This document shows, one piece after another, positions 8,077 to 16,300 of a stretch of DNA of 39,794 nt. The stretch comes from Gammaproteobacteria bacterium (GTDB lineage: Bacteria > Pseudomonadota > Gammaproteobacteria > DSM-16500): the NCBI GenBank assembly GCA_021324335.1, contig JAJPJH010000016.1, forward strand, positions 1 through 39,794. The letters run 5' to 3'. The translations under genes were made by a program, and so were the position numbers. Each line of letters begins with the position of its first letter. Within the stretch, counting starts at the first letter, position 1. Under the pieces are notes generated by a model. That model saw only the letters and a program-made list of their open reading frames with translations, searched no databases and had not been told where the DNA came from.

Positions 8077-9194
8077 TTAATAATATCAATAAGATATTGA
8101 GGCTTAGCCCAAATGGCTAATTGTTTGCGACGAATACTTCCTTTAATATTTGTTGCGCGTTTTAATAAACCGAGAGAGGTTTTTCTTAGCCAACTCATGT
8201 TTAATGCACTATTTTCATCTCGAATTCTAGATTGATCTTCTCTATACGCCACATCCAACACCCAATGCAAATTATTTTCTATCTGCCAGTGATCTCGAAT
8301 AGATCGTAAGATTTTATCCGGCTGTTTCGGGTCAAGCGAACTGATGTAATAACGATGTTCCACCGTATTACCCTCATGAGTTTCTCGTTCACTGATGAGC
8401 AATACAAGACTTTTTAATCCTTTCCATTTTAATTTCATCGTCATCAGATACATGAATGGCAAAATAATACATCTTCTCGATTCAATTCTGCCATGGTCAT
8501 TATTTGCTTCATCCCGTGCACTATAATAAGACATCGCTTGATATTGCAGAGATTCTGCTTGTTTGAATGTCGTTTCCATCGCCTCATGAAGAGCGCTCTG
8601 ATTGGATTTTACTCGTAAAATATAATCACCTTTTTGATCGATAATTTGTTCGGCAATCTCTTTCTGACATCCCATAGCGTCGATTGTAATAATCGCTCCC
8701 TCGATGCATAGTTTTTTGAGAACATCCGGAATAACTGTAATTTCGTTTGTCTTATCATCTACTATCATCTGACCAAGGCTAATGCCATTCGCACAAGACC
8801 AGGTGTTAACAACATGTAAAGCCTTTAGTCCTTGACCCACTCTTTTTGAAGCGCGTATCGATTTGCCATCAATTGCAATGACATTTTCAGGTAGTAGGTC
8901 AATGATTGACTTAAGCCATGTATCAAAACATTCCTGGAAAGCCTTTGGACTAATCGCAGAAAACACTCTTGAGAACGTCTCATGACTCGGAATACCATTG
9001 GGTAAAGCAAAATAATCTTTTAACCAAGTTTTATGATGACGACAGAAATCTTCAATTTCCGTGTAGCACTGAGCCCCTGCCAAGACGGCAAATAACGCCA
9101 AGCCAACCACGTCTAAAAACAAATGCTTTTTCGTCCGATTTACTCGTGGGTCTTTTAATGAGCCAAAAATTTCAACAAATATTCCTTGCAGCAT
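8070..9194 (-). CDS. ISAs1 family transposase
   Basis: A 374-residue DDE transposase of normal family length. Visible landmarks are the N-terminal SLKDPRVNRTKKH, the PSHETFSRVF segment, VIAIDGKSIR with the first catalytic Asp (109), AIITIDAMGCQ with the second (172), and the IRDHWQIENNLHWVLDVAYREDQSR region carrying the catalytic Glu. There is no frameshift or premature stop, so it is potentially active. It lies on the strand opposite to its neighbours, between the tandem cassettes and the third hairpin-protein gene. Confidence 0.95.
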   Translation of the reverse strand: MLQGIFVEIFGSLKDPRVNRTKKHLFLDVVGLALFAVLAGAQCYTEIEDFCRHHKTWLKDYFALPNGIPSHETFSRVFSAISPKAFQECFDTWLKSIIDLLPENVIAIDGKSIRASKRVGQGLKALHVVNTWSCANGISLGQMIVDDKTNEITVIPDVLKKLCIEGAIITIDAMGCQKEIAEQIIDQKGDYILRVKSNQSALHEAMETTFKQAESLQYQAMSYYSARDEANNDHGRIESRRCIILPFMYLMTMKLKWKGLKSLVLLISERETHEGNTVEHRYYISSLDPKQPDKILRSIRDHWQIENNLHWVLDVAYREDQSRIRDENSALNMSWLRKTSLGLLKRATNIKGSIRRKQLAIWAKPQYLIDIIKI

Positions 9195-9260
9195 AGCTTA
9201 TTCCCCTTAAAAGCATGCTACTATACACAACATTCCTCTCTATCTTAATGATTTATAATT

Positions 9261-9274
9261 AATTTAGATGCGTT
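9261..9274. repeat. Right inner inverted repeat of the ISAs1 element
   Basis: AATTTAGATGCGTT here is the exact reverse complement of 8063-8076. It is followed by TACCCTG, probably the outer tip of the element. Confidence 0.75.
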
Positions 9275-9387
9275 TACCCTGTGGTACGACAGGAGATTGG
9301 TCGAATTAAGGGTATTTTAATATAACTTCTTTATAATAGCCGCATTCTTATTCTAATAAAGTTTAACCATAATTCAGGTACCTAATT

Positions 9388-10647
9388 ATGCACACACGAG
9401 CAGATATTTTAGCTAAATTAAATATGCTTATTTCTAAAAAGCAGAATGACCGCCTTTATCAGAAAATTTTTATAAAGATTCAAAAAATATATCCGCTTAT
9501 TTCTAAAAATCTTGAGCCTTCTATTAAGTTAACGAGTTTAAATCTTTACTTATTCGAATTGAAAGAAGATGTTGTGCGACTCTTAGTAGAAAAAATCAAA
9601 CAAAAATATCATTTTGAGACAGTACCACATGCATTAGAGCAGGCCATTTATGGCTTAATTTTTTCTGATCAAAACCTCCTGAATGAAGCCTTAGGTAAAC
9701 TCAGTGAAATTGGAGAGAATGATACAGCAAATAAGGAAGTAAGCGATTGTATAACCCAAATCGAAATGCTCTCCTCCAGCTCTCAACCTGATTTTTCTTC
9801 TTTAGTAGACGATGAAGAAAAACCCTTATTAAAATGTATTACTCAGGAATTCTTACCTCTTATAAAAAGAGAACAATTGCAGATTGAACCGATTATTACT
9901 GAAAAAAATAAAACAAACTCAATAACAAATGTACCTATAACATCTGTATCCAATACAAAACCAACCACTTCCCAACCCCAAAAAAGAGAATCTTCATTTC
10001 TTAGAGGTTTATTTACCTCCATGATAACCGGCGCCACTATTGGGGCTGGGATAGGTGCTTTGCCCACTTTAGGTATTCTCACCGCACCTCTTGATATTTT
10101 CACTATTCCCATTTTAGCTATCGTAGGCGCTGCTGCAGGAATAGCTGGATACATTTGCTTTGAAGCGGCTCGAACACTTAATTCTTTTTTAAAAGATAAG
10201 CCTCCAATTAATAATAAACAAACCCAACCGACTAGCAATCAAGCCGGATCGTCTTCAACTGTCTTACGCCATGTAGGATCGGAACTTTCTCTTTCCCGCT
10301 CAGAAAGACAGAGGCTAGAAAAGTTAGAAAAGTGGCTACAGGACGCGATAAAAGAAATCGAGCAACGCAAATTTGCTAACTCCTCTATTTATTCCAACTA
10401 TACAGCATTAAAAAATGATTTAGATGAAATCCAAGGTGCTTTAAGAAATAAAATAATCGGGCCTATTGTTAATAACATAGTTATACGAATAAAAGATCAC
10501 AAGGAAGAAATAAAAAGATTGATTAAGCCCATGCCAGCAGAATCTGGTAAACTAACTCGTCGCGGATTATTCGACTACAATACCTCTTATTCTGCAGATG
10601 AAATCCGAGAAGAAATACGGGGAATCTTTCGTCAGGTCAAACTGTAA
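9388..10647 (+). CDS. Orphan protein with central hydrophobic hairpin and helical C-terminal domain
   Basis: A 419-residue protein of unknown function. It has a helical N-terminal domain (1-170), a Thr/Asn/Pro-rich linker, a Gly/Ala-rich hydrophobic block (about 207-265, with TGATIGAGIGALPTLGILTA) and a hydrophilic linker. The helical C-terminal 120 residues begin at RLEKLEKWLQDAIKEIEQRK and contain LRNKIIGPIV. The general plan resembles the large proteins at 4302 and 6193. The C-terminal helices loosely resemble the small coiled-coil partners (compare IRNKIM followed by a Lys/Glu-rich helix), as if both parts were in one chain. That relationship is my inference by eye. There is no signal peptide. 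Its 3' end overlaps the convergent nucleotidyltransferase gene by 11 bases. Confidence 0.8.
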   Translation: MHTRADILAKLNMLISKKQNDRLYQKIFIKIQKIYPLISKNLEPSIKLTSLNLYLFELKEDVVRLLVEKIKQKYHFETVPHALEQAIYGLIFSDQNLLNEALGKLSEIGENDTANKEVSDCITQIEMLSSSSQPDFSSLVDDEEKPLLKCITQEFLPLIKREQLQIEPIITEKNKTNSITNVPITSVSNTKPTTSQPQKRESSFLRGLFTSMITGATIGAGIGALPTLGILTAPLDIFTIPILAIVGAAAGIAGYICFEAARTLNSFLKDKPPINNKQTQPTSNQAGSSSTVLRHVGSELSLSRSERQRLEKLEKWLQDAIKEIEQRKFANSSIYSNYTALKNDLDEIQGALRNKIIGPIVNNIVIRIKDHKEEIKRLIKPMPAESGKLTRRGLFDYNTSYSADEIREEIRGIFRQVKL

Positions 10648-10924
10648 AAAGATCTTTCTCATAACCCTCAATATGCCGACGAAGCGCCTCGTGCGTGATC
10701 TCAGCAAAAAACTTATACGCTAACGGTAACTCATCTAACTCCTGATTCAACGTACCTAACAACTTTTCATCAATTTCATCCCAAAGCACCAGATCAATAT
10801 CTGAATTAGACCGATAATTTCCCAATGCCCGCGAACCAAATATCTGCACACGTTTTACTTCCGGGTATTTTTTAAATACATTCCCCAACATCTTCACCGT
10901 TTTCTCATCCAATCCAAATTTCAT
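10637..10924 (-). CDS. MNT-type nucleotidyltransferase domain protein (toxin-antitoxin type)
   Basis: A 95-residue minimal nucleotidyltransferase with the GSRALGNYRSNSDIDLVLW motif: the GS pair at 30-31 and the metal-binding Asp residues 42 and 44. Proteins of this kind (HI0073/MntA type) pair with a HEPN or HI0074-type protein. In characterised pairs the nucleotidyltransferase modifies and neutralises the HEPN toxin. The start ATG overlaps the TGA of a preceding reading frame (ATGA), and that frame ends in an HI0074-like C-terminus. The upstream partner is truncated, so this gene may be an orphan antitoxin. Confidence 0.88.
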   Translation of the reverse strand: MKFGLDEKTVKMLGNVFKKYPEVKRVQIFGSRALGNYRSNSDIDLVLWDEIDEKLLGTLNQELDELPLAYKFFAEITHEALRRHIEGYEKDLFTV

Positions 10925-11022
10925 GCTTCAAGGCACTTTTCTTTTAGCAGCATATAAACTTGATCCATCACCATTAAATACCTTTTAACAATAGCCTCTC
11001 TAGTATGTGATATAAAGCATAT
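10921..11022 (-). pseudogene. C-terminal remnant of HI0074/HEPN-type nucleotidyltransferase partner
   Basis: A minus-strand frame open only from an in-frame stop at 11025-11023 to TGA 10923-10921 encodes about 33 residues with FISHTREAIVKRYL and MDQVYMLLKEKCLEA. The SHT-x-E-A motif followed by a helix is typical of the C-terminal end of nucleotidyltransferase substrate-binding (HI0074/HEPN-like) proteins. These are normally around 130 residues and encoded next to the nucleotidyltransferase. The ATGA overlap with the downstream gene is the usual translational coupling. The N-terminal part is missing, so the toxin-like half of the module is lost here. Confidence 0.65.
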
Positions 11023-11131
11023 TTAAAATTTTGAAATCGTTGCTTCTATCTTAACTCTTTCATACTTTAATCTAACCTGTGCGATACTAATTGTATATTG
11101 TATGATAGAAGATGAATAAGGAAGTCACCCC

Positions 11132-11569
11132 ATGCTAATGAACACCATCCAAACCGATTTCGAAATGTTTTTCCGCGTCATCCTCGCCTGCATCCTCGGC
11201 TGCTTGATCGGCTGGGAGCGCGAACGTCACCGCAACATCGTCTCCGCCGGCATCCGCACTTACGGCGCCATCGCCCTCGGTGCCTGCACCTTCGGCATTC
11301 TCAGCTATTACATCAGCGCGGGCGGTGATCCTAGCCGCATGGCCGCGCAGGTGATCACCGGCATCGGCTTTTTGGGCGGTGGCATTATCTTCCGCCAAGG
11401 GGATTACGTCACGGGTTTAACCACTGCCGCGACTTTATGGGCAACCGCATCAGTCGGGTTAGCGGTGGCGTTTGGGCTGTACTTTGTCGCGTTTCTCATT
11501 TCGCTTCTGATCTATCTTTTGCTATACCTACCACGCATGGCATGGTGGAAGAAGATTTCGGCGAAATGA
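11132..11569 (+). CDS. MgtC/SapB family membrane protein
   Basis: A 145-residue membrane protein of the MgtC/SapB family, associated with magnesium limitation and intramacrophage survival in several pathogens. Visible features are the first helix (FRVILACILGCLIGWERERH), the conserved GIRTYGAIALGACTFG segment, ITGIGFLGGGIIFRQGD, GLTTAATLWATASVGLAVAFG and a final helix. AAGGAAG precedes the start. It is short relative to MgtC proteins that carry a C-terminal cytoplasmic domain, but normal for SapB-type members. The first 300 bases are distinctly GC-rich compared with the surrounding AT-rich genes, which suggests transfer. A decayed second copy of its 3' end lies at 13174-13309. Confidence 0.93.
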   Translation: MLMNTIQTDFEMFFRVILACILGCLIGWERERHRNIVSAGIRTYGAIALGACTFGILSYYISAGGDPSRMAAQVITGIGFLGGGIIFRQGDYVTGLTTAATLWATASVGLAVAFGLYFVAFLISLLIYLLLYLPRMAWWKKISAK

Positions 11570-11594
11570 TCATACTCCCTCTAAACTGCTTCAC

Positions 11595-11687
11595 TAAGGG
11601 ACAGATATTAAAAAATTATATTCGTCCCTAAAATAAAGCCTTATTGAAAATAAGGGACCAATATAATATATTTATAACCGTCCCTTA
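11595..11687. promoter_or_regulatory. Two tandem inverted repeats with a -10 element before the AAA ATPase gene
   Basis: The half-site TAAGGGAC occurs at 11595-11602 and 11651-11658. Its complement occurs at 11624-11631 (GTCCCTAA, imperfect) and 11680-11687 (GTCCCTTA, perfect). Each pair is separated by exactly 21 bases, and the pairs are 56 bases apart. A perfect TATAAT (11662-11667) lies inside the second pair, so a protein bound there would sit on the promoter. No good -35 is seen, which is compatible with an activator site. The arrangement could alternatively form RNA hairpins. Confidence 0.5.
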
Positions 11688-11714
11688 ATTCTATGTAACG
11701 ATAGGTATCTTATA

Positions 11715-13172
11715 ATGATCATTGGCCGTCACTACGAACAGAAACAACTCCAGAAAATTTTTCAATCAAATGAAGCAGAATTCGTTGCAATTTACGGACG
11801 ACGAAGAGTAGGTAAAACTTATCTCATTCGTGAGTTCTTTGATAAGAAGTCGTGTATCTTTTTTAGATCTTCTGGTATCCACAAAGGAAGTCTAAAAAAA
11901 CAGCTAGAGAAATTTAAGAAAGAGATAGAAAATACTTTTTATAAAGGCCAGAAAGGAACTCAATTATCTCCATTTTCAAATTGGCATGATGCGTTTGAAT
12001 CATTAAAAGCAGCAATTGACCTATTTGCTAAAAAACAAAGAGTAGTTATTTTCTTAGATGAAATTCCCTGGATGGCCACTCCAAAATCAGGTTTATTGGA
12101 AGCACTCGATTATTATTGGAATCGGCACTGGTCAGAAGATAAAAGAATAAAATTGATTATTTGTGGATCTGCAGCTTCTTGGATTATAGATCACGTATTG
12201 CATGATACAGGTGGTTTACATAATAGGGTTACACTACGTTTACCGATGGAGCCATTTACATTATCGGAAACCAAATCTTATTTAAGCTATAAAAATATTC
12301 ATTATAGTAATGAACAAATTTTAGCGCTTTATATGTGCTTAGGGGGAATTCCTTTTTATCTTAATTTTGTTGAGAAGGGGCTATCTGCTATTCAAAACAT
12401 CAACAATATTTGTTTCAGTAAAAAAGGTACTTTGTATGATGAATTTGAATTATTATTTGCATCCTTGTTTAAAAAACATGAAATGCATGAAGAAATAATT
12501 ACATTTATTGCTAATAAAAGAGAGGGCGTCGCCAGACATGAAATTGAATCCCATTTTAAATATAAAGGCGGTCGATTGACAGGAAGGTTAAAAGAGCTTG
12601 AAGAAGCTGGTTTTATTATTGCATTTATGCCATGGAGAAAAGAGCGCGGCATATATTATAAAGTGATTGATGAATATACTTTATTCTATTTAACTTGGAT
12701 TGCGAGAAGAGCAGCAAACCGTATTTTAAAAAACATCGATGACCGCTATTGGGAAGTTCTTTCAGCAAAACCTGCATGGAAAGCTTGGGCCGGATTATCC
12801 TTTGAGGCTATTTGCTTTAAACATATTAACCAGATAAAAAAAGCTCTTCATATTCCAGATGGTTCTGATGTTTCCTCTTGGAGACATACCTCACCTAATA
12901 ACGAAGAACCTGGTGCACAAATTGATCTTATTTTCGATAGGCCAGACAACATAGTTAATCTTTGTGAAATTAAATATTGTAGCTCGCCATTTGGAATTGA
13001 TAAAAAATATGCAAGTCATATAGTGGGCCGAGAAAAAATATATTGTAAGGTGACTAAAACAAATAAACAGATATTTCATTCAATGATTGTGTCAGGGGGG
13101 CTTAAAAAAACGATGTATAGCGAAGAAATTATTACATCATATGTAACCTTGAACGATTTGTTTAGGGCATAG
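11715..13172 (+). CDS. AAA-type ATPase fused to DUF234/PD-(D/E)XK-like C-terminal domain
   Basis: A 485-residue protein of the archaeal-ATPase/DUF234 family. The N-terminal ATPase has Walker A GRRRVGKT (about 28-35) and Walker B VVIFLDEIPW (about 112-121). These are followed by LIICGSAASWI and a LRLPMEPFTLSE stretch typical of this family. A winged-helix-like segment follows (about 265-310). The C-terminal domain has AQIDLIFDR and LCEIKYC, giving the D...ExK pattern of restriction-endonuclease-like folds (about 400-421). The cellular role of the family is not established; members are common in genomic islands and often lie in variable loci. The gene is bracketed by two mgtC 3' ends and preceded by a tandem inverted repeat. 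Confidence 0.88.
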   Translation: MIIGRHYEQKQLQKIFQSNEAEFVAIYGRRRVGKTYLIREFFDKKSCIFFRSSGIHKGSLKKQLEKFKKEIENTFYKGQKGTQLSPFSNWHDAFESLKAAIDLFAKKQRVVIFLDEIPWMATPKSGLLEALDYYWNRHWSEDKRIKLIICGSAASWIIDHVLHDTGGLHNRVTLRLPMEPFTLSETKSYLSYKNIHYSNEQILALYMCLGGIPFYLNFVEKGLSAIQNINNICFSKKGTLYDEFELLFASLFKKHEMHEEIITFIANKREGVARHEIESHFKYKGGRLTGRLKELEEAGFIIAFMPWRKERGIYYKVIDEYTLFYLTWIARRAANRILKNIDDRYWEVLSAKPAWKAWAGLSFEAICFKHINQIKKALHIPDGSDVSSWRHTSPNNEEPGAQIDLIFDRPDNIVNLCEIKYCSSPFGIDKKYASHIVGREKIYCKVTKTNKQIFHSMIVSGGLKKTMYSEEIITSYVTLNDLFRA

Positions 13173-13173
13173 T

Positions 13174-13309
13174 CGCATTCTCAGCTATTTCATATTACAT
13201 GAGCGGTGGCATTTGGACTGTACTTTGCGCGTTTCTCATTTCGCTTCTCATCTATCTTTTGCTCTACCTACCCCGCATGGCATGGTGGAAGAAGATTTCG
13301 GCGAAATGA
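13174..13309 (+). pseudogene. Decayed second mgtC copy (internally deleted 3' end)
   Basis: The stretch 13174-13188 matches 11295-11309 of mgtC exactly, apart from its ends. After a jump, 13202-13309 matches the last 109 bases of mgtC (11461-11569) at most positions. About 150 internal bases are missing and one base is deleted in ACTTTG(T)CGCG, which breaks the frame. Most substitutions against the intact gene are at third codon positions (GCG/GCA, GGG/GGA, CTG/CTC, CTA/CTC, CCA/CCC). The two copies therefore diverged while both were coding, before this one decayed. The open frame at 13213-13551 that overlaps it is not a gene. Confidence 0.85.
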
Positions 13310-13317
13310 GTCACCCT

Positions 13318-16300
13318 TTAACTGTTACTCACATTAAATCCAACTTGCCTCTCAAAACCTTCCGTCTTCGCTTTGACGGGAACCCTAACACCATTCTGAT
13401 CACCGTGTTTAAACATACTATTGGAACAAATACTTCGAGGTTTCTCACAATAGTTAGTCCCTATCACCTCAGCATTATTCTCCAACACATCCCCCTGCTT
13501 TTGAGACCTTATCTCAATTGCCTCACTACTTTCTATCGGTTGCCTGTTTAAAGGGATATCTACCCCTCGCTTATTCAACAAGGAATTACTTAATAATGAA
13601 CTAGAAAATCTCCTACCCTCATCCGCAGACAAAAGCGAATCATCTGTTAAAGGTTGCCAGAGTGTTTTTCTATCTTCTGAATCAGAATAAACAAGTTTCA
13701 CTAAGTGAGTAAATTTACTAGAGTAGCTAAGATGATTTAACTTACCCTTCCCATCTTTCACTGTTCTTAAATGATCAACACTTAACAAGTCTCGAATGAC
13801 ATTACCCAAACGATCACTAAAGGTTTCTTTTATGTTTAGAATAAATTCCTTCAATTTGTCTTTCATTAAAGACGTCGTTCTACCGGGTAGCTTAATGATA
13901 AACTCTAATCCGGAGGTATCATTCTCCCCTAACTCCTTCTGAGCCAACTTAATTTCGTCTAACTCCTCGCAACAATTCTTTATATTTCTAGCTAATTCTG
14001 CCAAAGGACTACAGTATACAACTCCCTTCGGGCCATCCTTCAGGGTGTTTATCGTGTCAATTTTTTTAAGTAACCCGTAAATTTCCCTACTATCAATTTC
14101 CTTTTCTAACTTCGCAAGAATATGGTTTATCTCCGAGGAAATTGAATCCCAATCTCTCTCCAAGGTATTTAATTTAAATGCAACATTCCATACCCTACTT
14201 TCCTTACTCCTCATCCTAATAGTATCTCTTACAGCCTCTAAATCTCCTATCAACAACTCCTCTCTATCTTTAAACGATTGTGCAAGAGAAGTGGAAATAT
14301 CCCTTTTTAATTGGCCCATGATACGACTATCATTAAAATAATTTGCCTCTACTTGTTTCTTTGGCAAGTGTTCACAAATAAAATCAATATGTTCATGGAA
14401 CAATGCTTCGTTAAAATCCTTAGTTCCATTTAAATATGCCGCTAACTCATGAATTACCAAAGTAGAAACTTGATTTAGCAACATTGCTTTACGCAAAACT
14501 GTACGGCCTTCAACCCCAATTTCTTGCAAATTTCCTACCCAATCTTTTTTCAATAGTTCTTCATAGGTTTCATTTTTACTTAATTCCGTATTTTTAAATG
14601 TATCCATTAAGACATTTAACTGCTCCTTAGTCATATTCCCCAAAAAACCATGAATAAAATCCGGATCATTTTTGGCGTGATAATCCATTTTGGATATGAT
14701 ACCAATGCCAGTAGATTGATAGCGGGAGTTAATCTTTAGATTATCTTTACCATATTTCTCCCGGAAGCTATTAATAAATTGCCATTGCAACATCACTCGC
14801 CCAATATCAATTTTTTCCTTTTGACCTAAGGCTTTTAGGGTTTTTTGTCTATCAGAGTAATTTAATAAATTTTTAAAATTACTATTTAAGTCTTTAGCTA
14901 TTTCCTCTACATGAGTTTGTATCTTCTCCTTAATATATTTAATCGTAAAAGGTTTTTGGGGAAGACTCTCCAATGCTTCTATATAGTCATCTAGCAATCC
15001 AGCTACATATTTATTTTGATTTTCTTCTGTTAACGGCGTGTTGTTATTATCCGTAATTTTTTGCCAAATTCGGGTTAATAATTTTTTTTCGCCTGTTTTT
15101 AAGAATTGCAATTTCTCCTGATAACAAGATTCCAATTCATCCACCTGCGCCATCAAATCCTTTTCTTCTTTGATTATCTCTCGCGACTTAGCAGTAATTA
15201 CCTCAGCCAAATCTGAATCAGTGATTACAGGCACACAGTGAAATACGAACGATGCTCCTGGCTTTAACACTCCGCCAATATTAACGATATAATTTTTTCC
15301 TGCCTCCTCCATCTCGACACCTTGCAACTGATCAAGGCGTTCACCATCTTTTATTTCCAACGGCACCTTGCTTACATTCTCAATACGAATATAAGTAGGC
15401 TTAATCGCATCAGGCCATACCTGTTGAATTTTTTGCAGCTTAGCTTCCAATTCATCACCGCTATTAGCTTTCTTAATTATTTCGATCACAGCATTTTTTA
15501 CTTCTACTCTTGCTGCTACTAGATCTTTTATTTCACCATATTTATCGGGGATAGACGTACCTTCAATTTTAAAGAAAGACAAATAGGTTTTTACACGATT
15601 TGTTTCCTGTTCTGTGGGTTCATTTTTATTGAAATAGTCCAGAATATAATTTTTACAGACGTCGATTACTTCATTAACATCTTCATCCATGCCATTAAGA
15701 TGATTCTTTTGTAATAATGTAATAGCATCTTTATAAGCCTGATTAATATCTTTAGAAGTAATCTCTTCGTTTGATTTACCATCTAATGTGGATATGACCT
15801 TATGCTTAAAATTCCGCAAATCTTTCCATGACTGGCATTGCTCTCTTCTATCGCTAATAAGGCAATCAAAGGTGGCTTTTTCTTCTTCGTTAAACAAATC
15901 AGCAAAAGTAGTATTTAATTGAGATAATTGCTCAAGATAGTCAAGGCCTTTTTGGGGATCGATAAATTGGCTAATCCTAGTTTTAATTTCAGCTATAATC
16001 GCAGCTCTTGCCTTATTTAAATAATCATCACTTTTTGCTGCCTCATAATTAAAAAAAGCAAGATTGGTTTTTAATTCTTCAATTGGTAAATTATCCAACT
16101 GAATAGTTTGAATAATTTTATTCTTCCGCTTGTCAATCTCTCGTTGCTTCTTTAACCGCACTGCTTCTTTACTTTGATCTCCCACCACTTCAGCTAACTT
16201 CCCTATAACAGGCATCACACTTCCATTAAATTGCTCCAATAATCTTAGTTTTTCATTTTCCCCAGTAAAAAAGCCAATCACGCGAGAAAACCATCCTCTC

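Larger units (their letters stand above)
8055..9281 (-). mobile_element. ISAs1-family insertion sequence, apparently complete
   Basis: About 1.2 kb, containing one full-length ISAs1-type transposase gene. Matching inverted ends are visible: AACGCATCTAAATT at 8063-8076 and its exact complement at 9261-9274. The right end continues to CCCTG at 9277-9281 (CAGGG when read inward), a common terminus in this family; the left outer end is less well conserved. The outer limits given are inferred by symmetry from the right end. I could not identify a convincing target-site duplication. The left inverted repeat overlaps the transposase stop codon. Confidence 0.75.

Noticed and set aside
11135..11398. 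Minus-strand open frame opposite mgtC
   Set aside because: A by-product of the high GC content of mgtC; Ala/Asp-rich, with no protein-like pattern, while mgtC is clearly coding.
11595..11687. Possible short CRISPR-like array
   Set aside because: Half-sites alternate in orientation, are only 8 bases long and have AT-rich non-unique spacing; no cas genes nearby.
13213..13551. Plus-strand open frame of 112 residues
   Set aside because: It starts in an out-of-frame mgtC remnant and continues antisense through the giant orphan gene.
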